From positions 149,595,241 through 149,659,240 of the forward strand of contig CM043945.1 of NCBI GenBank assembly GCA_014529385.2: a DNA stretch of 64,000 bases, given 5' to 3'. How positions within the stretch are numbered: position 1 is the first letter of the stretch; each line of letters starts with the position of its first letter. Positions 33,150-45,669 of this stretch are shown piece by piece. The translations under genes were made by a program, and so were the position numbers. The notes under the pieces are model-generated. The model was given only the letters and a program-made list of their open reading frames with translations, was not told where the DNA came from and ran no database searches. This DNA is from Adiantum capillus-veneris (Eukaryota > Streptophyta > Polypodiopsida > Polypodiales > Pteridaceae).

Positions 33150-34560
33150 GCTGCAAAATTCAAACTTGGGTGTATCTTTGGTCATTTGGCCTTTGGGTGA
33201 CTTCAAAAGGCTTACATAAAAGTGTTATGAATGAGCCAAGTGCTAGGTAACCTTAAATTGTAAGCCAATTTATTAATTGACTTGAGTATATTTGAATGGT
33301 CCATAATATCTTTTTGCTACCTAGCATGATATTTTTGATGACCCGTTGGGTGTCCTTGTGTTCCCTTTCCCATTGTATGGCTTAAACTTGCTTTGGGAAA
33401 CTTAATCAATACCTCTCTTTGAAGGTCAAGGCTCTTCTATGCTTATCAACAATATGCTTTTGCTTCTAATGTGGGATCGGTATAGTTTCTTTAATCTTAT
33501 CTAAAGATTTTTTAAGGTCTCTAATATACTTATCAACAACAAAGATCTTTCCAAGTGTCTTGACTATCAATGGGTCTTCCTTTAGTTACCTCAGAGGGAG
33601 CCTTTCCTACAAAAGTATGAACAATGTTATTGTACACATACTCTACTAAGGGTAAATAATTTTTCCCATTGACCTCTTTGATCTACTACCGCACCATAGG
33701 CTTTGCGTAGATCGATAATAAATGAATTTTTAAAGAGACCTTTTCATAAACTACTAGTCATTTTGTCGGATACTAGGGATGTTGGTAAGCCATGATACTT
33801 AAAGGCCTGTGATATGAAGAGGGTTGCCATATGATGTGCTTTAATGGACTTTTTGACCATTACAAAGTGTGTTTGTTTATTAAACTGATCTACTATTGTC
33901 CATATTCCCATGAATGGATCTTGGCAATCCAAAGATGAAATCTATGGATATACTCTCCCATAGGAATTTGGTATAGGCAATGGTTGAAGCAAGTCATCCG
34001 GCTTCCTTCTATCATACTTTGTTTCTTGACATCTCTTTGACATAAAATGCATTTGGCAACATAGTCTAGTATGTCTACCTTCATTGTTGGCCAATAAAAG
34101 TATATTGCTACTCCCTTGAGAGTAGCTTGAATCCCTCTATGTTCCGCATGAAGAGGAACATGAGATTCATACATAACTTTTTCACGTAAGCTATGTGTAA
34201 TGCATAACCTATAGCCATAGACAAGATAATCATCTTGCACATTGTATAGTTCCTCTTTCTTCCCTAGTACAATAGTTGGCATTGCATCTTTGAAATCTTG
34301 ATCCATAGCATACTCATCTATCATAAAAGGTAGTTAATTGTGAGTATTTATTAATATAGCATGCACCTTTTGTCTTCATGAAGAGCATCCTCCACTTGGT
34401 TGTGCTTACTAGCTATGTGAGCAATATGAAAGTTAAATTGTGAAAGAGTGTTTGCCCACCTCATTTGCTTATCACTAAATTTATTAGTGTAGCCTCTAAT
34501 GTGTAGAATAGGACACCCAAATCGGCATCCAACATGAAAGCCATGCCCTCCATGTCTCAA
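33150..34560 (-). pseudogene. Decayed Ty3/Gypsy RNase H-integrase fragment 'L'
   Basis: On the minus strand the end of RNase H (QMRWANTLSQFNFHIAHIAS, KHNQVEDALHED) lies at 34560-34351. The integrase zinc domain follows (HVPLHAEHRGIQAT, YFYWPTMKVDI, CILCQ at 34324-33893) and part of the core (FKYHGLPTSLVSDKM at 33800-33744). Integrase C-terminal blocks with many stops come next (LPLVEYVYNNIVH near 33640; REVLIKFPKASLSHTMGKG near 33400; NKLAYNLRLPSTWLIHNTF near 33250). There is no protease or reverse transcriptase core and no LTR pair. It is an old fragment, clearly unlike element H. Confidence 0.8.
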
Positions 34561-35084
34561 CTTGTTTCACATGCAAGGCCTATGCTTACCCTTGGCCATG
34601 CACAAAGTGCCAAGAAGCTCCTCTCTTTTTGATTGCCGAGAAATTTTTGAATAATGAAGTTTTTAGAAAATATATTTCTTCCCCCCAAGCTCTAAACCTT
34701 CTCTCTTTTACCACCTTAATTATAGAAATGCTTTAATGGATGTAAGGTCTTTATAGTTTCTCTTGGGACAAACTTGATGTATCGTACACCTAGACAGGTG
34801 ATAACTTAATCTTTTTCTAGTATCTTCTTTTTTGCAATTAGTCAAACTCAAGTATGTAAGGCCAAGTCTTTTTTTTTTTTTTGAGATAGATACTCCTATA
34901 TGAAAAGGTAATGAGAAGAATGTTTCGGATTTAATAGGACATTCAATCATTATTTTTTTATGATCTCAACTATGAAAGTGGGAGACTTAAAAGCAAAGGT
35001 CTCAATTACATTCCTACCCACCCACCTAAAGGATTATGGTGGATAATACAATGTGCCACTCAATGCACAAGAGAGTAGGAAGAG
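34561..35084. other. Unassigned sequence
   Basis: AT-rich, with a T13 run near 34868. No coding or repeat structure that I can support. Confidence 0.4.
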
Positions 35085-35336
35085 TGTTGGTGCAAAATGT
35101 AGCTTGATTATTGATCTTCTTATCAAGATATAACAAGCCTCATATATAGTCATCACAAGTGGTGTTTAAGCATTTGCAAAGGACAATAAAATCTTCTCCA
35201 AAGGGAAAGATACTCATTGACCTTTGAAACTTCACATAGCTTTTAGGGCATCACATGCATCTACATGGCTTCACATGGCGATGAGCACATGGAAATCTAG
35301 CAGGGTCTTATGGTGTAGCAATCCAACACCCCAACA
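35085..35336 (-). repeat. Lone LTR, minus orientation
   Basis: 252 bp with TG...CA ends (TGTTGGTGC to CCCCAACA). A minus-strand TATA-like CTATATATGAGG lies near 35134-35145. The minus-strand purine tract AAGGGGAGGGT adjoins at 35337-35347, as expected upstream of a 3' LTR. I found no partner LTR or coding domain, so this is a remnant. Confidence 0.6.
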
Positions 35337-35347
35337 ACCCTCCCCTT

Positions 35348-37160
35348 GTGCGTTTTGTTGCACAATGGTTGTAGCACTCAAACAAAACTACCTCCCCTCA
35401 AAACACACAAAGGGTGAGGCATACAAAGTCTTCCCTAGGACAAAGGGTCTAAACACAAAATCCTCCCTAGAGCACAACTAAGTAGAGGCAATTCAAAGGC
35501 TCCCTTGTACATTAACTAGGGTTTGGAGCACACTCCTTCCCTACAAAAAGAGGGTGACACACAAGCTGACGTCACACATATATTCAAAACACTTTTGGTT
35601 GGCTGATTGAGAGATTTTTTCCCTCACACAAATCTACAAATGGTTGTTGTATTTTTTTGTTCTTACCATGGTGTATATTGTTTTTGTTATTCATCTTCTT
35701 GCAATCATGAAATTTATATTTGTGATTGTTGTCACTATTGGTTGTTGCTTGGATTTTGATGTTGTTGGTTTGATATTTTTAGCTGGCTAGTCAACCAAAT
35801 TGTTGAATCACAAGATGCCTTGAGAGTCATAATGTACACAAGATCATTGGTGTTGCACATGTTTGTGGCCTTTGAGGAAGCTCATACTATTAGATTGACG
35901 ACAATTTCTAGTCCTCTCATACTATTAGATTGACAACAATGTCTAGTCCTCTCACAAACGTGGGCATAGATGCAAAAGCATAGATATAGACATACAGTCT
36001 CCTCTACGATGTCCAAATTGAGCATATCATTTACATATGTAGCATTACCTAAAGTGTGTGATGGTGCACAAAAATTGACAAATTTGTGTTTGCAAAATGC
36101 ATCTTAAGATGGCATTCAAACAACAATGGGAAGAGCTCTTGGATGGGAGTGACACTTTGAACAACATGGGAAAGTTTTTTTATTTATTTGTAGCACCGGG
36201 CACACTTGGTGTGAGTGAGCTCCTACTAGAAGTCATTTTTGTGGATTTGGAAATGAGTGTTTAAGGAGGCTTGAGAGATTTAAGTTGTGTCTTGGTGGGA
36301 ACACGGTGCAATAGCCCAAAATAATAATGAAGATTGTGAGGCCACATTATCAAAGCTGAGAGCTACCTAGCCCACAAGGCAAGGGGGGCCCATCAATTGA
36401 GATGGAAACTTTTGGCAGTTGGTGGGTGAGTGTCATGTCGATGAGTAAATGGATTTGACCAACAATGTAGGACATGAAACTGGGGAGTAATAGGCATGTT
36501 GTAGAAGCTTTGACTTAGTAGTTGTGGCAGTCATGGGTTGTTGTACATAGGTTCTAGAGGTAGTGTTTTAGCAACAAGAAACTATAGATGATGTTCATGG
36601 CTTTGGAGCTAGCTATAGTAGTGCACTAAGCTAGCAAGGGGGTCCAATAAATTGAGATGGAAACTTTTGGCAGTTGGTGGGTGAATGTGATGTAGATGAG
36701 GAAATGGATTTTTGACCAACAATGTAGGACATGAAACTGGGGAGTAATAGGCACGGTGTAGAAGCTTTGACTTAGTAGTTGTGGTGGTCATGGGGTGTTG
36801 TACACAGGTTCTAGAGGTAGTGTGCTAGCAACAAGCAACCATAGATAATTTTTATGGCTTTGGAGCTAGCTATAGTAGTGCACAAAGCTTAGGTAGCACA
36901 TGTATGGCAAGGCAACAATGATTGGGCAATGCATGTGGATGGAAGCATGTGTTGGAGGAGGTCGGTGCAAGCATGAGCTATGAGGATTGGTGAATCACCA
37001 ATGTGTTAGAATAGCACGACAAGAGCATGTGGGGCAAGCAATCATAATTATGGAGAGGATAAAAGTGAATTTTTTCCTTGACTTTTTATTTGAATCCAAC
37101 GAATGAAGTTCAATAAAACACAAAGTGAATTTCTATGTCCACTTTAGGAGTGATTCCTAC
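35348..37160. other. Non-coding region with local tandem duplications
   Basis: No protein-coding similarity. It contains a 35-bp tandem pair (35881-35915 and 35916-35950, CTCATACTATTAGATTGAC...) and a 255-bp tandem pair (36395-36649 and 36650-36900) sharing GATGGAAACTTTTGGCAGTT and ACATGAAACTGGGGAGTAAT, with moderate divergence. Confidence 0.7.
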
Positions 37161-39752
37161 TGAGGCGGTCCGTGGCGGGCAACAAGAAGAGCAGCCTCTA
37201 AACACCCTTCGAGTCTCCCGTGCTGCTCAATTGGGGCTGGGGCAAGCACAATCAGAGACAAGAACAACCCACAGCCAGAAACCAAACTAGAAAAGGGGCA
37301 CCACCTAGTTGTAGATGCGAACTAGGACGCACATGATATCTCCTTGTACTCAAATGCACAAAGAGAGGGGAATGCAAGATAGCCACAAACACAAAACACA
37401 AACATTCACCACGCCAGAGAGAGGTAAAAAGCACAAATCAACTTGAGCAACTCAGTCTTAGACTTAAAGACTAGATGCACACAAAGCTTGATGAGAAATA
37501 GAGAGACAACACAAAACTTGACCTTGTTGCCAATACACAAATTGTCTTAGGGTCACGGGAGCCCTCTCACCGAGCACCCTCTTACAATTTACCTTTTAGG
37601 CAAACAATTCAACAAGCCCTCAAACCACCAAGCATGAAATGGCACAACAAACTTCAAGGACAATATACCTTCAACCACCTGATGAGCCAACTTATCAAGT
37701 CAATTTGGAGAGAAGAGTCGTAGTTGCAGCATACAATTGCACCCAAAACTATAAATCTTATTTATGCACAAGAGTAGGCTACAAGTGTGGTGAAGAGTAT
37801 GGCATACACTCCACTCCTGTAGATGGCATAACTAACTTCAAGCTTCTCCATGCACCTATGTGTAATGATGGAATAGAGTACTCATGATGCACACACTCTA
37901 CACAACTAGGCTTGAAGAGTGGTGTGTTATGTGTTGAGAATGGTGTGGTGTAGTGTGATCATGTGATAATTTACAAGGGAGAGAAGAGCTCTATTTATAG
38001 GTTTTAGAAGCCCCGATTAGGATTAGGCCTAATCAAGTTTATTTGAAGGAATAAAAGATTATGTATATTTTTATTTTTTTAATGAGGGTGGGTCTCTCTT
38101 GTCCTTTGAGTCACATGGATGTGGGCTCAAGGGAAGAGAATTATTGAGGATGAAAGGAGAGAGGATTGAGTGAATAATTTGGGAATGCCTACTCTAGTAG
38201 AGGGTGCATTTTACAATAAGGTTAGTGGTCAGTAGTTAGTAGTTATCACTAAAAAATATTTACAAAATCATTCACCAAATGGTGAGATATATGATGAGAA
38301 AAGTTAGAGAAGGGATGAGCTTGTAAAGAGAGGTTGAAGCTTTGACATTCACAACTTTACAGCACCGGAAGAAGAAGCGGTCAGCATGGCGAAGTAGCGC
38401 GTGTCGATGAAGCTATGTTATCTTCAAACCTTGGAAAATTCATGATAAAAGCCTTCATTTGCAGAGGTCATCCTTGGATTTTTGCTGATTTTTTGAAGTT
38501 CTTTACAAAGCTGAAGAGAGTATGGTAATATGGACATATATGAAGAGAGAAAGGGGGACACATAGGGTGTAGAAATGGAGGATGAAGGCTATGGAGGTGT
38601 GAGAGATGTGGCAATGGTGAAGAGGGTGAATTAGGACATGGGAGTTGCAGGTTTGGGAGTGGGAAGGAGAGGGAGGAGTGTGTGTGAAAGAGGAAAATGA
38701 TAAAGTGGAAGAGGGAGTGTGGCTGCATAGCATGGGCAAACTGGGGTCCACCAATAAAATCATAGCTCACAGCTCGTAGCTCAAAAAAATATGAAAAAAT
38801 TTGAGGTAAAAGTTCAGCTCACGAGCTACAACTTTTGTTTGTATCACCTTTTCAAATTCAGGGAGCATGTGATATTTAAAAATTCAACAAAACCGACTGT
38901 TTTTTCCACTGCACAAGATCCTTGTGAGGTCCTTCTTTGGATGATTCTTTTGAATACCTCCAAGAGTGAGCTCCCCATGGTGCATGCATGCATGCCACAT
39001 ACCCTTGACCTTAATTGGTAGGTCTATAATTGAAGATATTGTTGAGATCATGATATAAGTGAATAGTACAACTAAGAAAATCAAATATTGAGGGGTCTAA
39101 AAAAATATCTACATGTCAAATATAAATAATATAGGTGGAAAAAATATAAAGGGGTCAAAATAAATCTCTATCATTATAAGTCTACCATAAAAAGATGAAT
39201 ATTTTTTGTGTTCTAATTTATGAGAGTAAAAGAGAATAGATGTAGGAAGGAAAAATCTCAATAGTGAAAAAATATACACATAAATAAAACTAGTTTTTTT
39301 TGGATTTTTGTTGGGATGGAGTTACACCAAAAATAAGAGAAGCTTGCATGAAATTATTTTTATATGGAATAAAAGAGTATGCAAAACGGTAAGAAAAAAT
39401 ATGGTAATGGTGAGTCAATGTACATAGCATAAATAACACACCATAGGTAGAAATATTTAAATAAATACCAAAATAATTATGAAAAATCCTTTTATTTAGG
39501 CCCTATATGCAATGAAATATTTACACACAAATGGGCCATAATATATTTTATTTTTTTGATTTTATTTATTTTTTTGGCTCAACTAGCCCAGTGGCTAGCT
39601 AGCTGAGGGTTTTTAAGAAAATATGGAGAAAGTCCCTAACTCACACACGCCTATGTACAGTGAAATGGTAGGGATAACCAAAATTTTTGAGTGATTTGAT
39701 AGGGTGAGGTAGCTTACTATGGCAATTATGGAAAGCCGAAAAACAGCTATCA
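37161..39752 (-). repeat. 3' LTR of H
   Basis: Left end TGAGGCGGTCC; the right end is inferred from the CA at 39751-39752 next to the polypurine tract. 37161-37475 repeats at 45670-45984. Minus-strand TATA box CTATAAATAG at 37991-38000. The length of about 2.6 kb is long, as is common in the Tat lineage. Most of it has no second copy here to compare. Confidence 0.7.
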
Positions 39753-39755
39753 TTA

Positions 39756-39768
39756 GCCCTCCCCCAGG
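39756..39768 (-). promoter_or_regulatory. H polypurine tract
   Basis: Minus-strand CCTGGGGGAGGGC immediately upstream of the 3' LTR. It would prime plus-strand DNA synthesis. Confidence 0.7.
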
Positions 39769-39780
39769 ATGATGGTATAT

Positions 39781-41121
39781 TCATGTACCATCATAGAGCA
39801 TCTTTTCCAAAGAGAGTGCTTCAGAGTCCTTGACGAGATCTTCATTGTTTGGCCCCTCAGAATTTTGGTTTGAGTTACACTCATGCTTCATGTAACAATA
39901 CTTACATGAGACAGCTGCCCTTTGACAGATCTTTGGTAGATCCTTTGGTAGAAGGCGACTCAAATAAAGCTTCAAGCGATACCCGTCTACCTTTCTAGAG
40001 TACTCTTTCTCATTCAAGTCCGTAAGCTGATAATAACTTGAGTTGAAAGCCTTTTTGACTATGTATGGCCCCTGCCATCTAGTTTCAAATTTGGCATCAA
40101 AACGATTATCGAGTCAATTGTCATACCTTAGCACAAGATCTCCTTCATTGGTGCCTTTGTCCTTAAGTTTCTTGTCAAGCTTTTCCTTCGTCTGTGTGGC
40201 TTTCCTCTTGTAGCACTCGTATGCTGCTTCTCTTTTCCACTCAAGCTCAGCTAGGGTAAGAAGTCGATCCATCCATGCTTCTTGATCATCTTGTGCTGCT
40301 TTGCCATGAAGTCGCATTGTTGGAATGTTGAGCTCAATTGGTTGTAAAGCCTCTTGACCATAGACCAAGTGAAATGGTGTGAACTCCGTGGCTTCCCTAT
40401 ATGTGGTTCGATACGCCCACAAGGCACCATCCAAGAAGTCATCCCACAACTTTGTCTTGTTTTTCACCATCTTTCTAATGATGCCTGCAATGACACCATT
40501 AGCTTTTTCTACCAGACCATTTGATTGGGGATAGTAGTGTGTACTATGACGATGTAGAATGTGAAGTTCTTCACAGACTTCTGTGAGCAAGCCCTTTCTA
40601 AACCCTGGACCATTATCAGAAACAATCTCCAAAGGTGTGCCAAATCTGCAACAAATGTGAGTGTACACAAACTTGCTAACTGTCCTCTCATTCACTCTTG
40701 CCACACTTTGAGCTTCTACCCACCTAGTCATGTAGTCTATGGACACCAAGATATACAATTTTCCATTTTTAGTCCTGGGCAATGGACCCATAGCATCAAT
40801 GCCCCATTTTTCAAACGGACCATTTGCAAGGACTAGCTGACGTGGACCATGCAACAGACGCTTGTTTCCATTAAACTGACAATTGTGGCAGCTTTTACAC
40901 CAATGTTGAACATCAATGTGCAAGCTTGGCCAAACATATCCGGCAAGCAAAATCTTTTTTGCAGTGATTTCCTGTGCAAAATGACCACCACACGCTTCCT
41001 CATGCAAACCTTTTAGAATGGCTGGGATTTCCTCAATAGTTGGTACTCTTCTGCACACTTGATCCTTCCCTCTTTGATAGAGGGATCCTTCTAAGAAGAG
41101 ATACGTGCTTGCCTTTTTCAT
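39781..41121 (-). pseudogene. H integrase
   Basis: The frame 41121-40114 has the zinc-binding domain (LHEEACGGHFAQEITAKKIL, CKSCHNCQ). The catalytic core has Asp in KWGIDAMGPLPR, Asp in EIVSDNGPGF and Glu in QSNGLVEKANGVIAG, all three catalytic residues present. The C-terminal domain (EGDLVLRYDN) meets an in-frame TGA. The same frame then continues (RFDAKFETRWQGPYIVKKAF, to 39781), with the GPY-type motif of Ty3 integrases. No chromodomain is visible, as expected for Tat. Confidence 0.88.
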
Positions 41122-41133
41122 GAGTCTCCTCTT

Positions 41134-42570
41134 CTAAGCCTTCGTGAAGTCTTGTGGAAACTCACCCTCCAAAATGTAGCTAATAATGGGAGTCAATGAC
41201 TCCAATCCCTGGTATCTCAGTTGCTTGACAGTTGCTGCCACCATGATGACCTGCACTTCTTTCTCAACACATGTAACTGCTTGTTGTGCAAGTAAATCGG
41301 CATCTTCATTTTGTTTCCTAGGAATATGATATAGTTGCACTTCTTCAAACTGATTAAACATCCTACGAATGGCATGAACTTTTGTCCTTAGGCTTTCATT
41401 TTTGCATGCCCAAATGCCTAAAATTTGCTTGACGATGAGAAGTGCATCCCCTTTTACCATGAGACGTTGTATACCTTGGCCAATGCATATCTTTAAACCA
41501 TGAAGTAGTGTGTCATATTCTGCTTCATTGTTGCTAGCTGAACCTGGTAGATTGACCTTCTCTTGCATGACCACCTCCCCACTTGGGTTGAGCAATACTA
41601 GCCCTCCCCCTGCTTTTCCTGTGGCTCGTCGAAAAGCTCCATCAAAGAACAAGGTAAAAGCATTAGGAATACTTTTAGGTGGTGGCAATGGTAGGGTCTT
41701 TACTTCAGGCACCTTAATCTCCTTCTCATGTACCCTATAAGTAAGGATCCCTGCCAATTGTGCACGCACACTATCTTCTACCTTGAAAGAGTATTGGAAC
41801 TCTTGCAATTCCATAATCCACTTTGAGATCCTAGTGCTAAGATTCATTTGAGATGACACCCAAGGAAACAATTTTTCTGCAGTGAGAATTACAAAAGGTT
41901 TTGGTAGCAAGTAGGATCTAAACTTTCTCCCCGCAAACATGAGAGAAAGCATCATGAGTTCTGCCTCCGTGTAGCCTCTCTCCAAAGCATTCATGACCCT
42001 ACTAGCAAAGTAGATGCGTCGCATCCAGGTACTATGGGGATCTTGTTGTAGCAAAACCGCTCCAATTGTTTTTTTCCCAACACTAGAGCTAACAAAGAAT
42101 GTGTACTCCCAACAAGGAGGCATGAGTGTTGGTAGCTCTGACAGGATGACTTTAATGTTACAAAAGTACTCTTCAAGCTCATAAGACCATGCAAATTCTA
42201 CTTGTTGTGTCAACTTTTGCAAAGGATGAAGCAACTCCGAAGCTAAGTGAATGAAGCGTGACATATACTTCACCTTTTGAATGAATGAGATGACCTCCTT
42301 AAGACTCTTTGGTGATGGTAGCTCAATGAGAGCTTTTGTCTTTGCAGGATCCACCTCAATACCTTTATAGGAAACCTTGTGACCAAGCAATATCACTTCA
42401 TCCTCACCTATGTGACACTTGTCTGGGTTGAGTTGACCTCCCATGTCGTAAAGTTTTTTTAGACCTTCTTCTACCTTTTGTAGATGCAATGATTTTGAGC
42501 TATAAATGCAGAAATCATCAATGAACACCCTGATTGACTTTCCAAAGAATGCTTGAAACACCATGTTCAT
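41134..42570 (-). pseudogene. H reverse transcriptase end and dual RNase H
   Basis: A 478-codon frame. RT palm motif VFIDDF (residues 15-20; Phe-Ile-Asp-Asp in place of Tyr-Val-Asp-Asp), then thumb and LLGHKVSYKGIEVDP. The first RNase H region (about 155-270) has FFVSSSVGKKTIGAVLLQ, without the catalytic Asp. A second RNase H (about 303-435) has the full acidic set: D310 in LFFDGAF, E349 in NNEAEYDTL, D375 in VKGDALL and D425 in NEDADLLAQ. A degenerate first and an active second RNase H is the hallmark of Tat elements. It joins the preceding frame after a one-base frameshift near 42590. Confidence 0.9.
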
Positions 42571-43922
42571 GAAGCGTTGGAAAGTTGCAGGAGATTTGTC
42601 AGTCCAAATGGCATGACTCTAAAAGCATAACAACCCCAAGGAGTGATGAAGGTTTTTTTCAACTGATCTTCCAATGCGATACCTATTTGAAAGTAACCCG
42701 AGTAGCCATCACACACAGTGTACTTCTCATGACCAGCTACCTCATTTAGTATCTCATCCTGAAATGGGAGGGGAAAGTGATCTCTTTTTGTTGCCTCATT
42801 GAGTGGACGGTAATCCACACACACCCTCCACTTGCCATTTTTCTTAGAAGTGACAACAACGGGAGAGACCCACTCTGAATTCTCCAGTGGATAAATGAAA
42901 CCTGCTGCTAGAAGCTTTGTTACCTCCTTGAGTAAAGCCTGCTCCTTGATGACTCCTAGCCTTCGTAGCTTCTGAGCCTTAGGTGTGGCCTCTGGCTTCA
43001 ACTCAATTTTGTGTTGAACAGCATCTACTCCACGCACATCGGTGTAGTCTTTAGCAAAAAGCCTAAGAAATTTCCTTAGCACACATTTGAACTCCTCTCT
43101 TTCGTCCTTTGTAAGTGTTGTAGACAACATACCTTCTAACATTCCTTCATCTTGGACATTTTGGTTCTCTTGGGAACCTACCTCTTCCAAACCTGGGCAA
43201 GAGGTCTCTTGGTTGTTTGAATTAAACCTTACCACCATGACTTCGATGGAAGACTCCTCTTCAGTAATGCTGCCGCTACTTTCTCCTTCTGAAGTGCTAT
43301 CGGTCCAGCCTTCCTCCGTCTCACTTTGAGATGATTCTTCATGGAGCTCCTCTTGGCGTTGCTCCTTCATGTCAAAAACAACCTTCTTATGATTGTCATT
43401 CCTACAAATTAGCTTTCCACTCTCCCAATCCTGCAAAGCTCGCATTTTCATTAGCCATGGTCTCCCTAGGATAAATCGGTAACCATTTCCTTTGGTAGAC
43501 ATGACATAGAAATCCACTGCCTTCTTAATGCCAAAGGCCTTCACAGAGACATTTTTACAAATGCCTACATACCTAGTTTTGCTATTGTTTGCCATCTTGA
43601 CTTTAATTTCATGTGTCTCATGGATGTGCATGCTTAGTTTTTGCATGAGTCCCTCTGTCATGATGCAAATTTGTGCACCCCCATCCACTAGACCTTTCCT
43701 AACCAATCTTCCTTTGATGTAACAATCTAGCACAGGTGTAATATCCTCATTCATTTCAGCATGTGGAATTTTTACAACAGGCACACTCTCTTTTACCTTT
43801 CTCGTAGTGCTAACTGCCTTTGTTAAATCCCTCCTAACTTGTGGGCATAATGCAAGAAACTGAGGCCATGAGATATCAGGACCCTTACCTCTCATGTCTT
43901 CCAATAGGTTGTATGGAGCCAT
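42567..43922 (-). pseudogene. H protease and reverse transcriptase N-terminal part
   Basis: Protease: GLVDGGAQICIMTEGLMQ (Asp-Gly-Gly-Ala, a variant of Asp-Ser/Thr-Gly-Ala) with the flap end FILGRPWLMKMRALQDWESG. A long acidic Ser/Glu linker (about 205-265) follows. Reverse transcriptase: LLAAGFIYPLENSEWVSPVV, NGKWRVCVDYRPLNEATKRD, YFQIGIALEDQLKKTF and FRVMPFGLTN. One base is lost right after LTN, so the frame ends LLQLSNAS and the polymerase continues in the next frame. Confidence 0.88.
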
Positions 43923-44113
43923 ACCATGTCCAAGAGGGAAGTCTTGGAGATTGATACGACGTCAAGTCCTCTTAGCTTCCTTGGTCTCCTTTGCCTTCTT
44001 TTCTCGTCCATGGTCACTTTGTGATGTGACACCTTCTTTCTCTTTACCTTTTCCTCGACCACGCTTAATGCCATTTGCTTCCATGTCGACCTCATTTGAG
44101 TTTGTCACCTCTA

Positions 44114-45057
44114 CTACATGCACATTTGGGTCTGGCAAAGGTGGAACTCCTCCACTCCTTGTGGAGGTGGTTTTGCTCCATTTGTCCTTTGTAGAAGCCG
44201 TGGTTGCTGACTAGTTCCTTCTCCTGCATTCATCACTGGGTAATTCAAGTTAGGTCTCCCTGGCTCCCCACGGGGCCAAGGACAATTATACATCCCATGT
44301 CCAGACTCACCGAAATTCCAACATTGCAAGACTCTCCTAGGTCATGAATCTCGCTCTTCAGACTTCTTTGCTTGTCCCTTTGGACCTACAGCTTGTGCAA
44401 GGTGAATTGACAAGCTGCTTAAAGATTCATTTAACTTCTCAATCACTTCCGTCGTTACCTCAGGAAGTTCCCTAGATGTTGATGCTTGTGACTTACCTTT
44501 GGGTCTAAGACCTTCTATTGGAACCTCCCCCCTTAAGCACTTGAGTTTCCTATATTTCTCAGCAGCCCTAGTTTCAGCTGCTTCAAAGGTAGCAGGTGCA
44601 CCAGCCTCAACTTTTATCTTAAGGTCAGGAAAGAGTCCGGCTATGAACCTCTCCTTCTTTAGGAACTCTGCACCATCACCAGGGTTAGCAACATTTCTCA
44701 CCCATACAGCCCAAAGACGTAGAAACTCTTGCTTGTACAAGTAGTAGTCATCTAAGTCTTTTTGCTTATGAGAAACAATGTCTTGCCATAGCTTTTGAGT
44801 GTTTTGGGGATCAAAGAAGTATCTCTTGAAATGATTCACAACTTTCGTGTAATTCCCTTAACTTCCTCAGGCAAAGAGTCAAACCAAGTGCTAGCATCTT
44901 TCCTAAGGACCACCTCAAACATCTCTACACGGTCTTGATCAATTATTATCCTCTTGATACGACAAGACATCTTGAAATTTTCTAAAAATAATTCTGCATC
45001 CTCTCCAGGCTCTCCAAAGAAAAGAGGATATCCAGACATTTGGCGTTGGGCCTCCAT
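44114..45057 (-). pseudogene. H gag
   Basis: The first frame (45057-44836) reads MEAQRQMSGYPLFFGEPGED, AELFLENFKM and DASTWFDSLPEEVKG, the capsid start typical of Ty3 gag. The second frame (44839-44342) reads LWQDIVSHKQKDLDDYYLYK and FIAGLFPDLKIKVEAGAPAT. The third piece (44329-44114) holds a knuckle CWNFGESGHGMYNC with the second Cys replaced by Phe. Frameshifts join the parts. Confidence 0.82.
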
Positions 45058-45142
45058 TGAATCGGTTTCAAAGTGAAAACACGTTTTTGTTTTTCTTTCT
45101 TAAAAAATTTACACAATAATGTTTTCTAAATTGCAATCTATT

Positions 45143-45595
45143 CTACAACAAAATAAAAATATTCACATCAAATGACCTATGATAATCAATAAGAGGTAGG
45201 ATGACAGGGTTTGGTGATGCAAGAATTTCTCCTACTCTTTGGGTACCAAACATGAACACCATACGTTGTTGAAAATGGATTTTTCTACTAATTGCAATGT
45301 TTATTCTAATGTGTGGAGTGAAATGAAAGGGGAAAACCTCTAGTCTTGGGCCATTATCCATTGTCTATCCATGACCTAATTCTTAAAACAAAACAAAAAT
45401 ATAGACGTCCAAACTAAGGTAGTACCTAATGAGAGGCAAAATAAAAGGATTTACTGATGCGTTTATCTCTGTCAACCTAAGAGGACCTAAAATTCTATGA
45501 ATTACACGTTGAAATTGCAACTTAGTACTAACAATTATGTGTACCTTTTGCCTTGCAATGGGAATGAAGGGATCATACAAATTCTCGTGATTCAT
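45143..45595 (-). repeat. Duplicated unit in H leader with similar translations
   Basis: Two minus-strand frames, 45595-45383 and 45361-45143 (period 240 bp), share EI.AS.NP.ILPLI.Y..S.DV.IF.L and K..FQ over about 60 residues, roughly half identical. They lie between the primer site and gag. I recognise no family. They may be a duplicated upstream ORF or simply an old non-coding duplication. Confidence 0.6.
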
Positions 45596-45647
45596 GCAAG
45601 CTACTTGATTATGCTAAAGGTTGAGCCTTCACAAAAATACACAAGCC

Positions 45648-45667
45648 GTCCTCCGTGGGGGCACCAA
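45648..45667 (-). promoter_or_regulatory. H candidate primer-binding site
   Basis: Minus-strand TGGTGCCCCCACGGAGG, three bases from the LTR end. It has the expected TGG start (complement of tRNA CCA), but I cannot assign the tRNA. Confidence 0.5.
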
Positions 45668-45669
45668 TT

